Shown piece after piece: positions 9,885-19,427 of a stretch of DNA of 64,000 nucleotides. The notes beneath the pieces are model-generated. The model worked only from the letters and a program-made list of their open reading frames with translations. It ran no database searches and was not told where the DNA came from. The number at the start of each line of letters is the position of its first letter. The stretch's first letter is position 1. Source of the stretch: Phocaeicola faecium (GTDB lineage Bacteria; Bacteroidota; Bacteroidia; Bacteroidales; Bacteroidaceae). The stretch covers positions 248,001-312,000 of the forward strand of contig NZ_JACSPQ010000006.1 in the NCBI RefSeq assembly GCF_014837055.1. The letters are read 5' to 3'. The position numbers and the translations under genes are program-made.

Positions 9885-10961
9885 ATGAAAAATACAAAAA
9901 TTAGGGTAGGGCTTATAGGCTTCGGCAGAATGGGCAGGTTTTATCTGGACGAAATGAAAAAGAGCGGCAGATGGGATGTGGCATACATTTGCGACATCAG
10001 TCCCCGTTCACGTGAAGTGGCGAAGGAACTTTCGCCCGAATCTCGGATAGTAGACGATGAAAATATTGTGTTCGAGGATGAAAGCGTTCAGGCAGTGGGA
10101 CTGTTTACGCTGGCTAATAACCGGAAAGAGCAGATAGAAAAGGCACTCCGTTACGGGAAACACATTTTGTCGGAGAAACCGATAGCCGACACCATTGAAC
10201 GCGAATGGGAAGTTGTCGGCATGACTGAACATTCAGACCGAATATCTACGGTTAACTTGTATCTCCGTAATTCATGGTATCATCAGCAGTTGAAAGCATT
10301 TGTCGAGGCAGGCGAATTGGGTGAGCTGGCTATTATTCGTGTTTGTCACATGACACCCGGTTTGGCTCCCGGCGAAGGACACGAGTACGAAGGACCTGCT
10401 TTCCACGATTGCGGTATGCACTATGTAGATATCGCCCGCTGGTATGCCGGATGCGATTATAAGACATGGCACGCACAGGCTATCGACATGTGGAGCTACA
10501 AGGAACCGTGGTGGCTGCAATGCCACGGCACGTTCCAGAATGGCATTGTGTTCGATATCACGCAAGGTTTCGTCTACGGACAACTTTCTAAAGACCAGAC
10601 TCATAATTCATACGTTGACTTGATAGGGACGAAAGGAATCGCCCGTATGACGCACGATTTTAAGACGGCGGTTGTCGAACTTCATGGGGTTAATCAGACT
10701 TTGCGGATAGAGAAACCCTTTGGTGGGAAAAACATTGATGTATTGTGTAATCGGTTTGCCGATAGCATTTTGGCAGGCGAAGCGTCTCCGCTGCTTCCCA
10801 AGATGCGTGATTCTGCACTTGCATCGGAATATGCATGGAAGTTCTTGGCGGACGCCAAATCGCACGACCTGCCTGCCATTGGCACTTTGGAGACCTTAGA
10901 AGAAATTCGCGAACGCAGGCGTACGATGAAAAACGGCTATGGCCTGTTGCCAAACAGATAG
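9885..10961 (+). CDS. Gfo/Idh/MocA family oxidoreductase (no export signal)
   Basis: This 358-residue NAD(P)-dependent sugar oxidoreductase has a Rossmann fold with G-x-G-x-x-G at G12, G14 and G17 (LIGFGRMGRFY). The family EKP motif is at E97-K98-P99, where the lysine is catalytic. A C-terminal alpha/beta domain carries HDCGMHYVDIARWY, the His-containing active-site helix. The length is typical of inositol-dehydrogenase-like members. It lacks a signal peptide, so it is predicted to be cytoplasmic, unlike the next gene. It is the third gene of the tat operon, 82 bases after tatC. Substrate specificity cannot be read from sequence. Oxidation or reduction at C3 of a sugar is an inference from the DUF1080 neighbour. 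Confidence 0.88.
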   Translation: MKNTKIRVGLIGFGRMGRFYLDEMKKSGRWDVAYICDISPRSREVAKELSPESRIVDDENIVFEDESVQAVGLFTLANNRKEQIEKALRYGKHILSEKPIADTIEREWEVVGMTEHSDRISTVNLYLRNSWYHQQLKAFVEAGELGELAIIRVCHMTPGLAPGEGHEYEGPAFHDCGMHYVDIARWYAGCDYKTWHAQAIDMWSYKEPWWLQCHGTFQNGIVFDITQGFVYGQLSKDQTHNSYVDLIGTKGIARMTHDFKTAVVELHGVNQTLRIEKPFGGKNIDVLCNRFADSILAGEASPLLPKMRDSALASEYAWKFLADAKSHDLPAIGTLETLEEIRERRRTMKNGYGLLPNR

Positions 10962-11038
10962 ATGAATCAATCGGGGGACACATAAAATAAAGATATAGGC
11001 AATCATTAACTTTTTATATTAACTTTAAATGTAAGATT

Positions 11039-12526
11039 ATGTCAAACGTTTCAAGAAGAGATTTTCTGAAAACGGGAGCTGCGGCGCTTGCCGGCATAAC
11101 CATTGCTCCCAGTTCAATTTTAGGTAAGAGTTTCGGGCATGTAGCACCTTCAGACAAGCTGAACATTGCGGCTGTCGGTATCGGTGGAATGGGTCATGCC
11201 AACATTTTGCATGTGAAAGATACGGAAAATATCGTAGCGTTGTGTGACGTTGACTGGAAGTATGCCAAAGGTGTATTTGATGAATTTCCGAATGCAAAAA
11301 GATATTGGGACTACCGGAAGATGTACGACGAAATGGGCAAGTCGATTGATGCGGTTATCGTAGCAACGGCCGACCATACACATGCCATCATTACCGCTGA
11401 TGCTATGACGATGGGTAAACACGTATATTGCCAGAAACCGCTGACACACTCGGTATATGAATCACGTTTGCTGACCAAGCTCGCCGCTTCTACGGGTGTG
11501 GCTACGCAAATGGGTAATCAAGGCTCATCGGATGAAGGAACCGATTTGGTTTGCGAATGGATTTGGAACGGAGAAATAGGTGAGGTGACGAAAGTAGAAT
11601 GTGCTACCGACCGTCCGATTTGGCCGCAGGGGTTGAATGCTCCCGAAAAAGAAGAGCGTATCCCCAAAACCCTGAACTGGGATTTGTTTACCGGCCCTGC
11701 AAAGATGAATCCGTATAGCTCGATTTATACACCGTGGAACTGGCGTGGATGGTGGGATTACGGAACCGGTGCGCTGGGCGACATGGCGTGTCATATTCTG
11801 CACCAACCGTTTAAAGCCTTGCATTTGAAATACCCGACAAAGGTAGAAGCGTCTTCCACCTTGTTGCTGAACGCTTGTGCTCCACAGGCACAACATGTGA
11901 AAATGATTTTCCCGGCTCGTGACAATATGCCGAAAGTAGCCATGCCGGAAGTAGAAATACATTGGTACGATGGAGGCATGATGCCCGAACGTCCGAAAGG
12001 TTTCCCGGCTACCATGCAGCTGATGCAAAGCGGTGGCGGTCTGACTATTTTCCACGGAACCAAAGACACGCTGATATGCGGTTGCTACGGTGAACATCCG
12101 TTCTTGCTTTCCGGTCGTGTACCGAATGCGCCGAAAGTATGCCGTCGTGTACCGAATGCGATGTCGGGTGGTCATGAAAAAGATTGGGTGCGTGCATGTA
12201 AAGAAAGTCCCGAATCGCGTGTAAAGACCAAATCCGACTTCTCGGAAGCAGGTCCGTTGAATGAAATGGTAGTAATGGGTGTATTGGCTGTACGTCTTCA
12301 GGCATTGAACCGCACGTTGGAATGGGACGGCGAGAATATGAGATTCACGAATATCGGTGATGATGAAACCATAAAGACTTGCATTAAAGACGGCTTTACG
12401 ATTCACGATGGACATCCTTCATTCAACAAAACATGGACGGAGCCGGTTAATGCGCGTGCTTTCGCTGAAGAATTGATTAAGCATCAGTATCGTACCGGTT
12501 GGAATTTGCCGGATATGCCCCGATAA
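11039..12526 (+). CDS. Tat-exported Gfo/Idh/MocA family oxidoreductase
   Basis: This 495-residue protein starts MSNVSRRDFLKTGAAALAGITIAPSS, a textbook twin-arginine signal (S-R-R-D-F-L-K with R6 and R7). A Rossmann domain follows (AAVGIGGMG). In place of EKP the catalytic motif reads YCQKPLTHS. The longer C-terminal domain (WNWRGWWDYGTGALGDMACH) marks the bacterial-type Gfo/Idh/MocA subclass. Like Zymomonas glucose-fructose oxidoreductase, such enzymes fold and bind their nicotinamide cofactor in the cytoplasm and are then exported by Tat. It is encoded in the tatAC operon, 42 bases upstream of a DUF1080 lipoprotein. The likely role is periplasmic oxidation of glycosides, possibly at C3 (inference). 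Confidence 0.9.
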   Translation: MSNVSRRDFLKTGAAALAGITIAPSSILGKSFGHVAPSDKLNIAAVGIGGMGHANILHVKDTENIVALCDVDWKYAKGVFDEFPNAKRYWDYRKMYDEMGKSIDAVIVATADHTHAIITADAMTMGKHVYCQKPLTHSVYESRLLTKLAASTGVATQMGNQGSSDEGTDLVCEWIWNGEIGEVTKVECATDRPIWPQGLNAPEKEERIPKTLNWDLFTGPAKMNPYSSIYTPWNWRGWWDYGTGALGDMACHILHQPFKALHLKYPTKVEASSTLLLNACAPQAQHVKMIFPARDNMPKVAMPEVEIHWYDGGMMPERPKGFPATMQLMQSGGGLTIFHGTKDTLICGCYGEHPFLLSGRVPNAPKVCRRVPNAMSGGHEKDWVRACKESPESRVKTKSDFSEAGPLNEMVVMGVLAVRLQALNRTLEWDGENMRFTNIGDDETIKTCIKDGFTIHDGHPSFNKTWTEPVNARAFAEELIKHQYRTGWNLPDMPR

Positions 12527-12568
12527 AATAACACAGAAGTATAATTCATCATTAAAAATAACAATATC

Positions 12569-13444
12569 ATGAAAAAAGTATTTTACACATTGACCTGTTT
12601 GGCTATTACAGGTGCATTGACCGCATGTGGCGGAGGAAACAAGAAAGCTGCTGAAACAACTGCAGAAGAAGCACCCACAACTCAAATGTTGTCTTACTCT
12701 AAATCAATGAAAGCTGCTGAAACAGACAGCTTGTCACTGCCGGTAGATAAAGACGGGTATATCACGATTTTCGATGGTAAGACTTTCAACGGATGGAGAG
12801 GCTACGGAAAAGACAATGTGCCTTCTCGCTGGGTTATCGAAGATGGTTGCATCAAATTTAACGGCAGCGGAGGCGGTGAAGCTCAGACTGCGGAAGGTGG
12901 CGACTTGATTTTCGCTCACAAGTTCAAAAACTTTGAGTTGGAATTGGAATGGAAAATCTCTAAAGGCGGTAATTCCGGTATCTTGTATTTGGCTCAGGAA
13001 GTCACATCCACAGATAAAGACGGAAAGGAAGTTTTGGAACCGATTTACATTTCAGCTCCGGAGTTTCAGGTATTGGATAATGCAAACCATCCTGATGCGA
13101 AATTAGGTAAGGATAATAACCGTCAGGCAGCTTCATTATACGACATGATTCCGGCTGTTCCGCAAAACGCAAAACCTTTCGGAGAATGGAACACGGCTAA
13201 AATCATGGTATATAAAGGTACGGTAGTGCACGGACAAAATGGAGAAAACGTTTTGGAATACCATTTGTGGACTCCGCAATGGACGGAGATGCTTGAAAAC
13301 AGTAAGTTCAGTAAAGAAAAATGGCCGTTGGCATTCGAATTGCTGAATAATTGCGGCGGTGAAAATCATGAAGGTTTCATCGGATTGCAAGACCACGGCG
13401 ATGATGTTTGGTATCGCAACATTCGTGTGAAAATCTTGGATTAA
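12569..13444 (+). CDS. DUF1080 (3-keto-glycoside hydrolase fold) lipoprotein
   Basis: 291 residues. The signal MKKVFYTLTCLAITGALTAC is a lipoprotein signal with lipidated C20 followed by GGG. A charged linker leads to a concanavalin-like jelly roll from about residue 65 (DGYITIFDGKTFNGWRGYG, FELELEWKISKGGNSGILYLAQE, APEFQVLDNANHPDA). These are the signature strands of DUF1080, which Pfam names 3-keto-disaccharide hydrolase. The family cleaves glycosidic bonds after C3 oxidation of the sugar. Its position directly after the Tat-exported oxidoreductase and 9 bases before an isomerase supports the assignment. It should be membrane-anchored and extracytoplasmic. Confidence 0.9.
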   Translation: MKKVFYTLTCLAITGALTACGGGNKKAAETTAEEAPTTQMLSYSKSMKAAETDSLSLPVDKDGYITIFDGKTFNGWRGYGKDNVPSRWVIEDGCIKFNGSGGGEAQTAEGGDLIFAHKFKNFELELEWKISKGGNSGILYLAQEVTSTDKDGKEVLEPIYISAPEFQVLDNANHPDAKLGKDNNRQAASLYDMIPAVPQNAKPFGEWNTAKIMVYKGTVVHGQNGENVLEYHLWTPQWTEMLENSKFSKEKWPLAFELLNNCGGENHEGFIGLQDHGDDVWYRNIRVKILD

Positions 13445-13453
13445 TCATAGCCT

Positions 13454-14374
13454 ATGAAAAGTCGTCTTCTTTATCTATGCCTGTTTGTTGCTTTGGGAGT
13501 GATATGCTCTCAATGTACAAAGGTAGAACAAAGTGAAAAAGTGACTAAAAAGGAAGTGTCCATCCAACTTTATTCAGTCAGAAGTCTGTTGGATGGGGTG
13601 AATAAGGATGGGCAACCTTCATCTGAATACATGGACGTGCTGAACAAATTGGCTCAAATGGGATATACCAGCGTGGAGGCAGCCAATTATGCTGACGGAA
13701 AGTTTTACGGGAGAAGTCCGGAAAATTTCCGGAAAGATGTTGAAAGTACCGGAATGGAAGTCTTGTCTTCTCATTGCAGTCGTATGTTGACAGCCGAAGA
13801 ACTGACTTCCGGAGACTTGACCGAAGCCTTGAAATGGTGGGATACATGCATTGCTGACCATAAAACCGCAGGAATGAAGTACATCGTGTTTCCGTGGCTC
13901 GGCGTACCTGAGACAGTAAAAGACTTGGCTCTGTATTGTCGTTATTTTGATGAAATCGGCAAGCGTTGTAAAGAGGCAGGAATCCTTTTCGGGTATCATA
14001 ACCACGCACATGAGTTTCAGAAAGTAGAAGATAAAGAGGTGATGTACGACTACATGCTTCAACACACCAATCCCGAATACGTATTCTTTCAAATGGATGT
14101 GTATTGGACCGTGCGTGGGCAAAACAGTCCGGTAGATTATTTCCATCAATATCCCGGACGCTTTAAGATGCTCCACATCAAAGACCATCGGGAAATCGGG
14201 CAGAGCGGCATGGTAGGTTATGATGCCATATTCGGGAATACCGATGTGGCAGGAACACAAGATCTTGTAGCCGAAATAGAAAATTACAGCACTTCTGATG
14301 TCCTGAAAAGTGTTAAAGAAAGTTTGGATTATTTGCTGGAAGCTCCGTTTGTAAAGGCATCTTATCGCAAATAA
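13454..14374 (+). CDS. exported sugar phosphate isomerase/epimerase (xylose isomerase-like TIM barrel)
   Basis: 306 residues. A hydrophobic export signal (RLLYLCLFVALGVICSQC) contains C21, but the lipobox CSQC is non-canonical, so lipidation is uncertain. The rest is an AP-endonuclease-2 / xylose-isomerase-like TIM barrel with VSIQLYSVRSLL, LSSHCSRM, FGYHNHAHEF (metal-ligand region), FFQMDVYWTVRG and MLHIKDHRE. Members of this superfamily act on keto-sugars or sugar acids. It is translationally close to the DUF1080 gene (9 bases) and is the last gene before a terminator. Exported location plus neighbours suggest it acts on the keto-sugar or enone product of the preceding enzymes (inference). 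Confidence 0.85.
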   Translation: MKSRLLYLCLFVALGVICSQCTKVEQSEKVTKKEVSIQLYSVRSLLDGVNKDGQPSSEYMDVLNKLAQMGYTSVEAANYADGKFYGRSPENFRKDVESTGMEVLSSHCSRMLTAEELTSGDLTEALKWWDTCIADHKTAGMKYIVFPWLGVPETVKDLALYCRYFDEIGKRCKEAGILFGYHNHAHEFQKVEDKEVMYDYMLQHTNPEYVFFQMDVYWTVRGQNSPVDYFHQYPGRFKMLHIKDHREIGQSGMVGYDAIFGNTDVAGTQDLVAEIENYSTSDVLKSVKESLDYLLEAPFVKASYRK

Positions 14375-14397
14375 CCTCATAAAAGCTCTATAAAAAG

Positions 14398-14437
14398 AAG
14401 TCCATCATTCCAAAAAATGGGATGATGGACTTTTTTG
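14398..14437 (+). terminator. terminator of the tat/keto-glycoside operon
   Basis: AAGTCCATCATTCC and GGGATGATGGACTT form a 14-bp stem with one G-U pair around a short A-rich loop, followed by TTTT. Confidence 0.92.
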
Positions 14438-14448
14438 TTAGAAAACTG

Positions 14449-14480
14449 TTTGTCAATTAAAAAGTTATTTGTAATTTTGC
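14449..14480 (+). promoter_or_regulatory. promoter of the str-S10-spc-alpha ribosomal block
   Basis: TTTG (14449-14452), 19 bases, then TAATTTTGC (14472-14480): a perfect match to the Bacteroidetes sigma-ABfr consensus. It lies 75 bases upstream of rpsL. Confidence 0.85.
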
Positions 14481-14554
14481 AGCCCGAAATGTATAGTTTC
14501 GACAAGGATTGGAAAAACAATAAACAATATAATAATAATTAAAAATCAAACAAA

Positions 14555-14962
14555 ATGCCTACTATTCAACAGTTAGTAAGAAAAGGAAGAAAGGTTTTGG
14601 TTGACAAGAGTAAATCTCCGGCGCTGGATTCATGTCCGCAGAGACGTGGTGTGTGCGTGCGTGTTTACACTACAACTCCGAAAAAACCGAACTCAGCAAT
14701 GCGTAAAGTTGCCCGTGTACGTCTGACAAACTCTAAGGAAGTGAACTCTTATATTCCGGGAGAAGGTCACAACTTGCAGGAGCACTCAATCGTATTGGTA
14801 CGCGGTGGTCGTGTGAAAGACCTTCCGGGTGTACGTTATCACATCGTTCGCGGTACATTGGATACTGCCGGTGTAGCAGGACGTACGCAAAGACGTTCAA
14901 AATACGGCGCTAAGCGTCCGAAACCGGGACAAGCAGCTCCGGCAGGAAAGGGTAAGAAATAA
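14555..14962 (+). CDS. rpsL: 30S ribosomal protein S12
   Basis: 135-residue decoding-centre protein. [10 protein letters not shown] with K43/K44 is the streptomycin-sensitive form of the loop that touches the A-site. [13 protein letters not shown] holds K88 and D89, the latter being the residue that RimO methylthiolates in other bacteria. The C-terminus is extended by a short Ala/Gly/Lys tail ([11 protein letters not shown]) relative to E. coli. First gene of the 33-gene ribosomal block, directly under the promoter at 14449-14480. Confidence 0.98.
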   Translation: MPTIQQLVRKGRKVLVDKSKSPALDSCPQRRGVCVRVYTTTPKKPNSAMRKVARVRLTNSKEVNSYIPGEGHNLQEHSIVLVRGGRVKDLPGVRYHIVRGTLDTAGVAGRTQRRSKYGAKRPKPGQAAPAGKGKK

Positions 14963-15110
14963 TAAACCTGCCGAGTCAATCCTTTAGAAAAGACTTTTAT
15001 TAATTCGTTTTGGTTTGCAGGAAAGGCTTTAAGGTTGAGTAAATGCTTCGGAGGAAGCGTTGAAGAAAACAAAAATGCAGCCCCAAACTTAAACATTATT
15101 ATCAAACAAA
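14963..15110 (+). promoter_or_regulatory. structured rpsL-rpsG spacer, possible S7 autoregulatory site
   Basis: This 148-base gap is long for a str operon. Two hairpins are visible: CCTGC (just after the rpsL stop) with GCAGG near 15020, and GCTTC-ggag-GAAGC near 15043-15058. In E. coli S7 represses its own operon by binding this spacer. The same role here is inference. Confidence 0.35.
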
Positions 15111-15587
15111 ATGAGAAAAGCAAAACCTAAAAAACGTGTGATCCTGCCGGATCCGGTATTCAATGAACAGAAGGTTTCAAAATTCGTGAATCATCTGATG
15201 TATGACGGTAAAAAGAATACTGCTTACGAAATCTTCTACAATGCACTGAAAGCAATTGAAAACAAACTTCCGGGTGAAGAAAAATCAGCTTTGGATGTTT
15301 GGAAAAAAGCTTTGGATAATGTAACTCCGCAACTGGAAGTTAAATCTCGCCGTATCGGTGGTGCAACTTTCCAAGTTCCGACTGAAATTCGTCCTGAACG
15401 TAAGGAATCGATTTCAATGAAAAACTTGATTTCTTTTGCCCGCAAACGTGGCGGTAAGTCAATGGCAGACAAATTGTGTGCTGAAATTCTTGACGCTTAC
15501 AACGAACAGGGTGGAGCATTTAAACGTAAGGAAGACATGCACCGTATGGCTGAAGCTAACCGTGCATTCGCTCACTTCAGATTCTAA
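15111..15587 (+). CDS. rpsG: 30S ribosomal protein S7
   Basis: 158-residue primary binder of the 16S 3' major domain. Family blocks seen: [36 protein letters not shown] (the beta-hairpin reaching the E-site) and the C-terminal [18 protein letters not shown]. Second gene of the str section, after an unusually long spacer that may bind the protein. fusA starts 38 bases downstream. Confidence 0.98.
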   Translation: MRKAKPKKRVILPDPVFNEQKVSKFVNHLMYDGKKNTAYEIFYNALKAIENKLPGEEKSALDVWKKALDNVTPQLEVKSRRIGGATFQVPTEIRPERKESISMKNLISFARKRGGKSMADKLCAEILDAYNEQGGAFKRKEDMHRMAEANRAFAHFRF

Positions 15588-15625
15588 TCAATCAAGTATA
15601 ACAATAAATTAAAGAAGGAAACAAA

Positions 15626-17743
15626 ATGGCTAAACATGATTTGCATTTGACCCGTAACATCGGTATCATGGCGCACATCGACGCCGGTAAGACTACGACT
15701 TCTGAACGTATTCTGTTCTATACCGGTTTGACTCATAAAATCGGTGAAGTTCATGATGGTGCGGCTACGATGGACTGGATGGAGCAGGAACAAGAGCGTG
15801 GTATTACCATTACTTCGGCTGCTACAACCACATATTGGAACTATGCAGGTAATAAGTATAAAATCAACTTGATTGATACTCCGGGACACGTGGACTTTAC
15901 TGCAGAAGTTGAACGTTCATTGCGCGTGCTTGACGGTGCAGTGGCAACTTATTGTGCGGTAGGTGGCGTTGAACCTCAGTCAGAAACCGTATGGCGTCAG
16001 GCTGATAAATATAATGTGCCTCGTATCGGTTATGTAAATAAGATGGACCGTTCAGGTGCCGACTTCTTTGAAGTGGTTCGCCAGATGAAAGACGTGTTAG
16101 GCGCTAATCCGTGTCCTGTAGTAATTCCTATCGGTGCAGAAGAAAACTTCAAAGGGGTAGTAGACCTGATTAAGATGAAAGCTATCCTGTGGCACGATGA
16201 AACGATGGGTGCTGATTACGACGTAGAGGAAATCCCGGCAAATCTGTTGGCTGAAGCAGAAGAGTGGAGAGGCAAAATGTTGGAAAAAGTTGCCGAGTTC
16301 GACGATGCGCTGATGGAAAAATACTTCGAAGATCCTGAAACGATTACCGAAGAAGAAATCTTGCGTGCGTTGCGTGCCGGAACTTTGAAGATGGAAATCG
16401 TTCCGATGTTGTGTGGTTCTTCATTCAAGAACAAGGGTGTTCAGACTTTGCTGGATTATGTGTGTGCATTCTTGCCGTCGCCGATGGATACTCCGAACAT
16501 TGTCGGTACAAATCCGAATACAGGTGCTGAAGAAGACCGCAAACCGGATGAAAACGAAAAAACTGCGGCTTTGGCATTTAAGATTGCCACTGACCCGTAT
16601 GTAGGACGTTTGACATTCTTCCGTGTTTATTCAGGTAAGGTTGAAGCTGGTTCTTATATCTACAACTCTCGCTCTGGTAAAAAAGAACGTGTTTCTCGTT
16701 TGTTCCAGATGCACTCAAACAAACAGAATCCGGTAGAAGTAATCGGAGCAGGAGATATTGGTGCCGGTGTTGGATTTAAGGATATCCGTACAGGCGATAC
16801 GCTGTGTGATGAAACAGCTCCTATCGTTCTTGAATCTATGGACTTCCCTGAACCGGTTATCGGTATCGCTGTTGAGCCTAAGACTCAGAAAGACCTTGAT
16901 AAACTTTCTAACGGTTTGGCTAAATTGGCAGAAGAAGACCCGACATTTACAGTTCGTACCGACGAACAGACAGGTCAGACGGTTATCTCTGGTATGGGTG
17001 AGCTTCACTTGGATATCATCATTGACCGTTTGAAACGTGAGTTCAAGGTAGAATGTAATCAAGGTCGTCCGCAAGTTAACTATAAGGAGGCAATTACGAA
17101 GACTGTTGAACTGCGCGAGGTTTATAAGAAGCAGTCTGGTGGTCGCGGTAAGTTCGCCGATATTATTGTAACCGTAGGTCCGGTTGATGAAGACTGGAAG
17201 CAAGGTGGTCTGCAATTCATTGATGAAGTGAAGGGTGGTAATGTGCCTAAGGAATTTATTCCTTCTGTACAGAAAGGTTTCCAAACAGCTATGAAGAATG
17301 GTGTTTTGGCAGGCTTCCCGCTCGATTCATTGAAGGTTGTGTTGAAGGATGGTTCTTTCCACCCGGTAGACTCTGACCAGTTGTCTTTCGAAATCTGTGC
17401 AATCCAAGCCTACAAGAATGCGTGCGTGAAGGCAGGACCGGTATTGATGGAGCCCATTATGAAGCTGGAAGTTGTAACTCCGGAAGAAAACATGGGTGAT
17501 GTTATCGGTGACTTGAACAAACGCCGTGGTCAGGTAGAAGGTATGGAAACCAGCCGTTCTGGTGCTCGTATCGTTAAAGCAATGGTTCCGCTGGCAGAAA
17601 TGTTCGGTTATGTAACAGCTTTGCGTACGATTACTTCAGGTCGTGCTACGTCTTCAATGACTTATGATCATCATTCACAGGTTTCAAGCTCTATCGCTAA
17701 GACTGTGTTGGAAGAAGTTAAAGGTCGCGTAGACTTGGTATAA
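15626..17743 (+). CDS. fusA: translation elongation factor G
   Basis: 705-residue GTPase that drives tRNA-mRNA translocation. The P-loop AHIDAGKTT spans residues 16-24, D84-TPGHVDF is the G3 switch, and N138-KMD is the G4 specificity motif. Domain IV carries the GGRGKFADI strand, and the C-terminus reads [26 protein letters not shown]. This is the classical housekeeping EF-G, located in the str operon. No tuf gene follows. In this group EF-Tu usually sits elsewhere, near the rpoB side. A bulged hairpin lies just downstream, before rpsJ. Confidence 0.98.
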   Translation: MAKHDLHLTRNIGIMAHIDAGKTTTSERILFYTGLTHKIGEVHDGAATMDWMEQEQERGITITSAATTTYWNYAGNKYKINLIDTPGHVDFTAEVERSLRVLDGAVATYCAVGGVEPQSETVWRQADKYNVPRIGYVNKMDRSGADFFEVVRQMKDVLGANPCPVVIPIGAEENFKGVVDLIKMKAILWHDETMGADYDVEEIPANLLAEAEEWRGKMLEKVAEFDDALMEKYFEDPETITEEEILRALRAGTLKMEIVPMLCGSSFKNKGVQTLLDYVCAFLPSPMDTPNIVGTNPNTGAEEDRKPDENEKTAALAFKIATDPYVGRLTFFRVYSGKVEAGSYIYNSRSGKKERVSRLFQMHSNKQNPVEVIGAGDIGAGVGFKDIRTGDTLCDETAPIVLESMDFPEPVIGIAVEPKTQKDLDKLSNGLAKLAEEDPTFTVRTDEQTGQTVISGMGELHLDIIIDRLKREFKVECNQGRPQVNYKEAITKTVELREVYKKQSGGRGKFADIIVTVGPVDEDWKQGGLQFIDEVKGGNVPKEFIPSVQKGFQTAMKNGVLAGFPLDSLKVVLKDGSFHPVDSDQLSFEICAIQAYKNACVKAGPVLMEPIMKLEVVTPEENMGDVIGDLNKRRGQVEGMETSRSGARIVKAMVPLAEMFGYVTALRTITSGRATSSMTYDHHSQVSSSIAKTVLEEVKGRVDLV

Positions 17744-17756
17744 CAATAGAAAATTT

Positions 17757-17800
17757 GAAGCTGATGAGGGTTAGCGAATGACTCTTAACCCTCATGCTTC
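17757..17800 (+). other. hairpin between fusA and rpsJ
   Basis: GAAGC-TG-ATGAGGGTTA pairs with TAACCCTCAT-GCTTC (15 bp, two-base bulge, 12-base loop). No T-run follows. It marks the str/S10 junction and could be a weak attenuator or an RNA processing site. Confidence 0.45.
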
Positions 17801-17837
17801 ATTTATTTATAACATTTAATTATTTAATAAATAACAC

Positions 17838-18143
17838 ATGAGTCAGAAAATCAGAATTAAACTGAAATCTTACGATCACAACTTGGTAGACAAGTCAGCT
17901 GAAAAGATTGTAAGAACTGTGAAGGCTACGGGTGCTATTGTAAGTGGTCCGATTCCATTGCCTACACACAAGCGTATTTTTACCGTAAACCGTTCGACTT
18001 TCGTTAACAAAAAGTCACGTGAACAGTTTGAATTGTCTTCTTACAAACGGCTGATCGACATTTATAGCTCAACTGCAAAAACAGTAGATGCTTTGATGAA
18101 ATTGGAATTGCCGAGTGGAGTAGAAGTAGAAATTAAAGTTTAA
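17838..18143 (+). CDS. rpsJ: 30S ribosomal protein S10
   Basis: 101-residue protein of the 30S head. It begins [20 protein letters not shown] and contains the loop [17 protein letters not shown] that penetrates the head. It is also the NusE partner of NusB in antitermination in other bacteria. It opens the S10 section; rplC follows after 20 bases. Confidence 0.98.
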   Translation: MSQKIRIKLKSYDHNLVDKSAEKIVRTVKATGAIVSGPIPLPTHKRIFTVNRSTFVNKKSREQFELSSYKRLIDIYSSTAKTVDALMKLELPSGVEVEIKV

Positions 18144-18163
18144 TGAATTAAAATTTAATTGAA

Positions 18164-18781
18164 ATGCCAGGATTATTAGGAAAGAAAATCGGAATGACAT
18201 CCGTTTTCAGTGCTGATGGCAAAAATGTGCCATGCACTGTTATCGAAGCTGGTCCTTGTGTAGTTACTCAGATTAAGACTGTAGAAAAAGATGGCTATGC
18301 TGCCGTTCAGGTAGGTTTCCAAGACATGAAAGAGAAACATACTACCAAACCGTTGATGGGTCATTTTAAAAAGGCAGGAGTAACTCCTAAGAGACACTTG
18401 GCCGAGTTCAAAGATTTCTCAGAGGAATTGAATTTAGGTGACACTATTACCGTAGAACTGTTCAACGATGCAGCTTATGTTGATGTTGTTGGTACTTCTA
18501 AAGGTAAAGGTTTTCAGGGCGTAGTAAAACGTCATGGATTCGGTGGTGTGGGTCAGACTACTCACGGTCAGCACAACCGTGCCCGTAAACCGGGTTCTAT
18601 CGGTGCATGTTCATACCCTGCAAAAGTATTCAAAGGAATGCGTATGGCAGGTCACATGGGCGGCGACAGAGTAACAACTCATAACTTGCAGGTATTAAAA
18701 GTAATTCCTGAACATAACTTGCTGTTGATTAAGGGTTCTGTTCCGGGTTGCAAAGGTTCAATCGTATTAATTGAGAAATAA
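18164..18781 (+). CDS. rplC: 50S ribosomal protein L3
   Basis: 205 residues. The start [15 protein letters not shown] and the central extension [32 protein letters not shown], which reaches the peptidyl transferase centre, are characteristic. The stop codon overlaps the rplD start by one base (TAATG), so the two are translationally coupled. Confidence 0.98.
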   Translation: MPGLLGKKIGMTSVFSADGKNVPCTVIEAGPCVVTQIKTVEKDGYAAVQVGFQDMKEKHTTKPLMGHFKKAGVTPKRHLAEFKDFSEELNLGDTITVELFNDAAYVDVVGTSKGKGFQGVVKRHGFGGVGQTTHGQHNRARKPGSIGACSYPAKVFKGMRMAGHMGGDRVTTHNLQVLKVIPEHNLLLIKGSVPGCKGSIVLIEK

Positions 18782-19410
18782 TGGAAGTTAACGTATTAAA
18801 TATCAAGGGTGAAGATACCGGAAGAAAAGTGGCTTTGAATGAAGCTGTTTTCGGAATCGCTCCGAATGACCACGCTATCTATCTGGACGTAAAGCAGTAC
18901 ATGGCTAACCAACGTCAAGGAACTCATAAGTCTAAAGAAAGAAGCGAAATCAGCGGGTCTACGCGTAAATTAGGACGTCAGAAAGGTGGCGGCGGCGCAC
19001 GTCGCGGTGATATTAATTCTCCGTTGTTGGTAGGCGGTGCTCGTGTTTTTGGTCCGAAACCTCGTGACTATGGCTTCAAACTTAACAAGAAAGTTAAAGT
19101 TTTGGCTCGTAAGTCAGCATTGTCTTATAAGGCTCAGGCTAATAACATCGTAGTTGTTGAAGACTTCTCTTTTGAAGCTCCTAAAACAAAAGATTTTGTA
19201 AATGTTGTGAATAATCTTAAAGTAGCTGGCAAAAAGCTGCTTATGGTTTTGCCTGAAGCAAATAAAAACGTATATTTGTCGGCTCGTAATTTGGAGCGCA
19301 CTAATTTGGCGATAGCTTCTGCACTGAATACATACGCTGTATTGAATGCGGAAACTCTTGTCGTTACAGAACGTGCTTTGAAAGCTATCGAGGAAACCTT
19401 AGTTAAATAA
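18781..19410 (+). CDS. rplD: 50S ribosomal protein L4
   Basis: 209 residues. The extended loop [33 protein letters not shown] lines the peptide exit tunnel constriction and is the macrolide-relevant part of the protein. The fold follows with [11 protein letters not shown] and the C-terminal alpha/beta region. The start overlaps the rplC stop. In E. coli L4 autoregulates S10; no comparable leader was identified here. Confidence 0.98.
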   Translation: MEVNVLNIKGEDTGRKVALNEAVFGIAPNDHAIYLDVKQYMANQRQGTHKSKERSEISGSTRKLGRQKGGGGARRGDINSPLLVGGARVFGPKPRDYGFKLNKKVKVLARKSALSYKAQANNIVVVEDFSFEAPKTKDFVNVVNNLKVAGKKLLMVLPEANKNVYLSARNLERTNLAIASALNTYAVLNAETLVVTERALKAIEETLVK

Positions 19411-19417
19411 AAGGAGG
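19411..19417 (+). promoter_or_regulatory. Shine-Dalgarno sequence before rplW
   Basis: AAGGAGG, 10 bases upstream of the rplW ATG. Full-strength Shine-Dalgarno sites are uncommon in Bacteroidetes, so this is notable. Confidence 0.6.
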
Positions 19418-19427
19418 CAGAAGTAAT

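Noticed and set aside
11525-12415. 296-codon open frame antisense to the Tat-exported oxidoreductase
   Set aside because: It lies entirely within a well-supported gene on the other strand. The translation is rich in Arg, His, Phe and Thr with no domain pattern, as expected for a shadow frame.
13619-14380. 253-codon open frame antisense to the sugar isomerase
   Set aside because: Overlaps a recognised TIM-barrel gene and crosses its terminator side; no family pattern.
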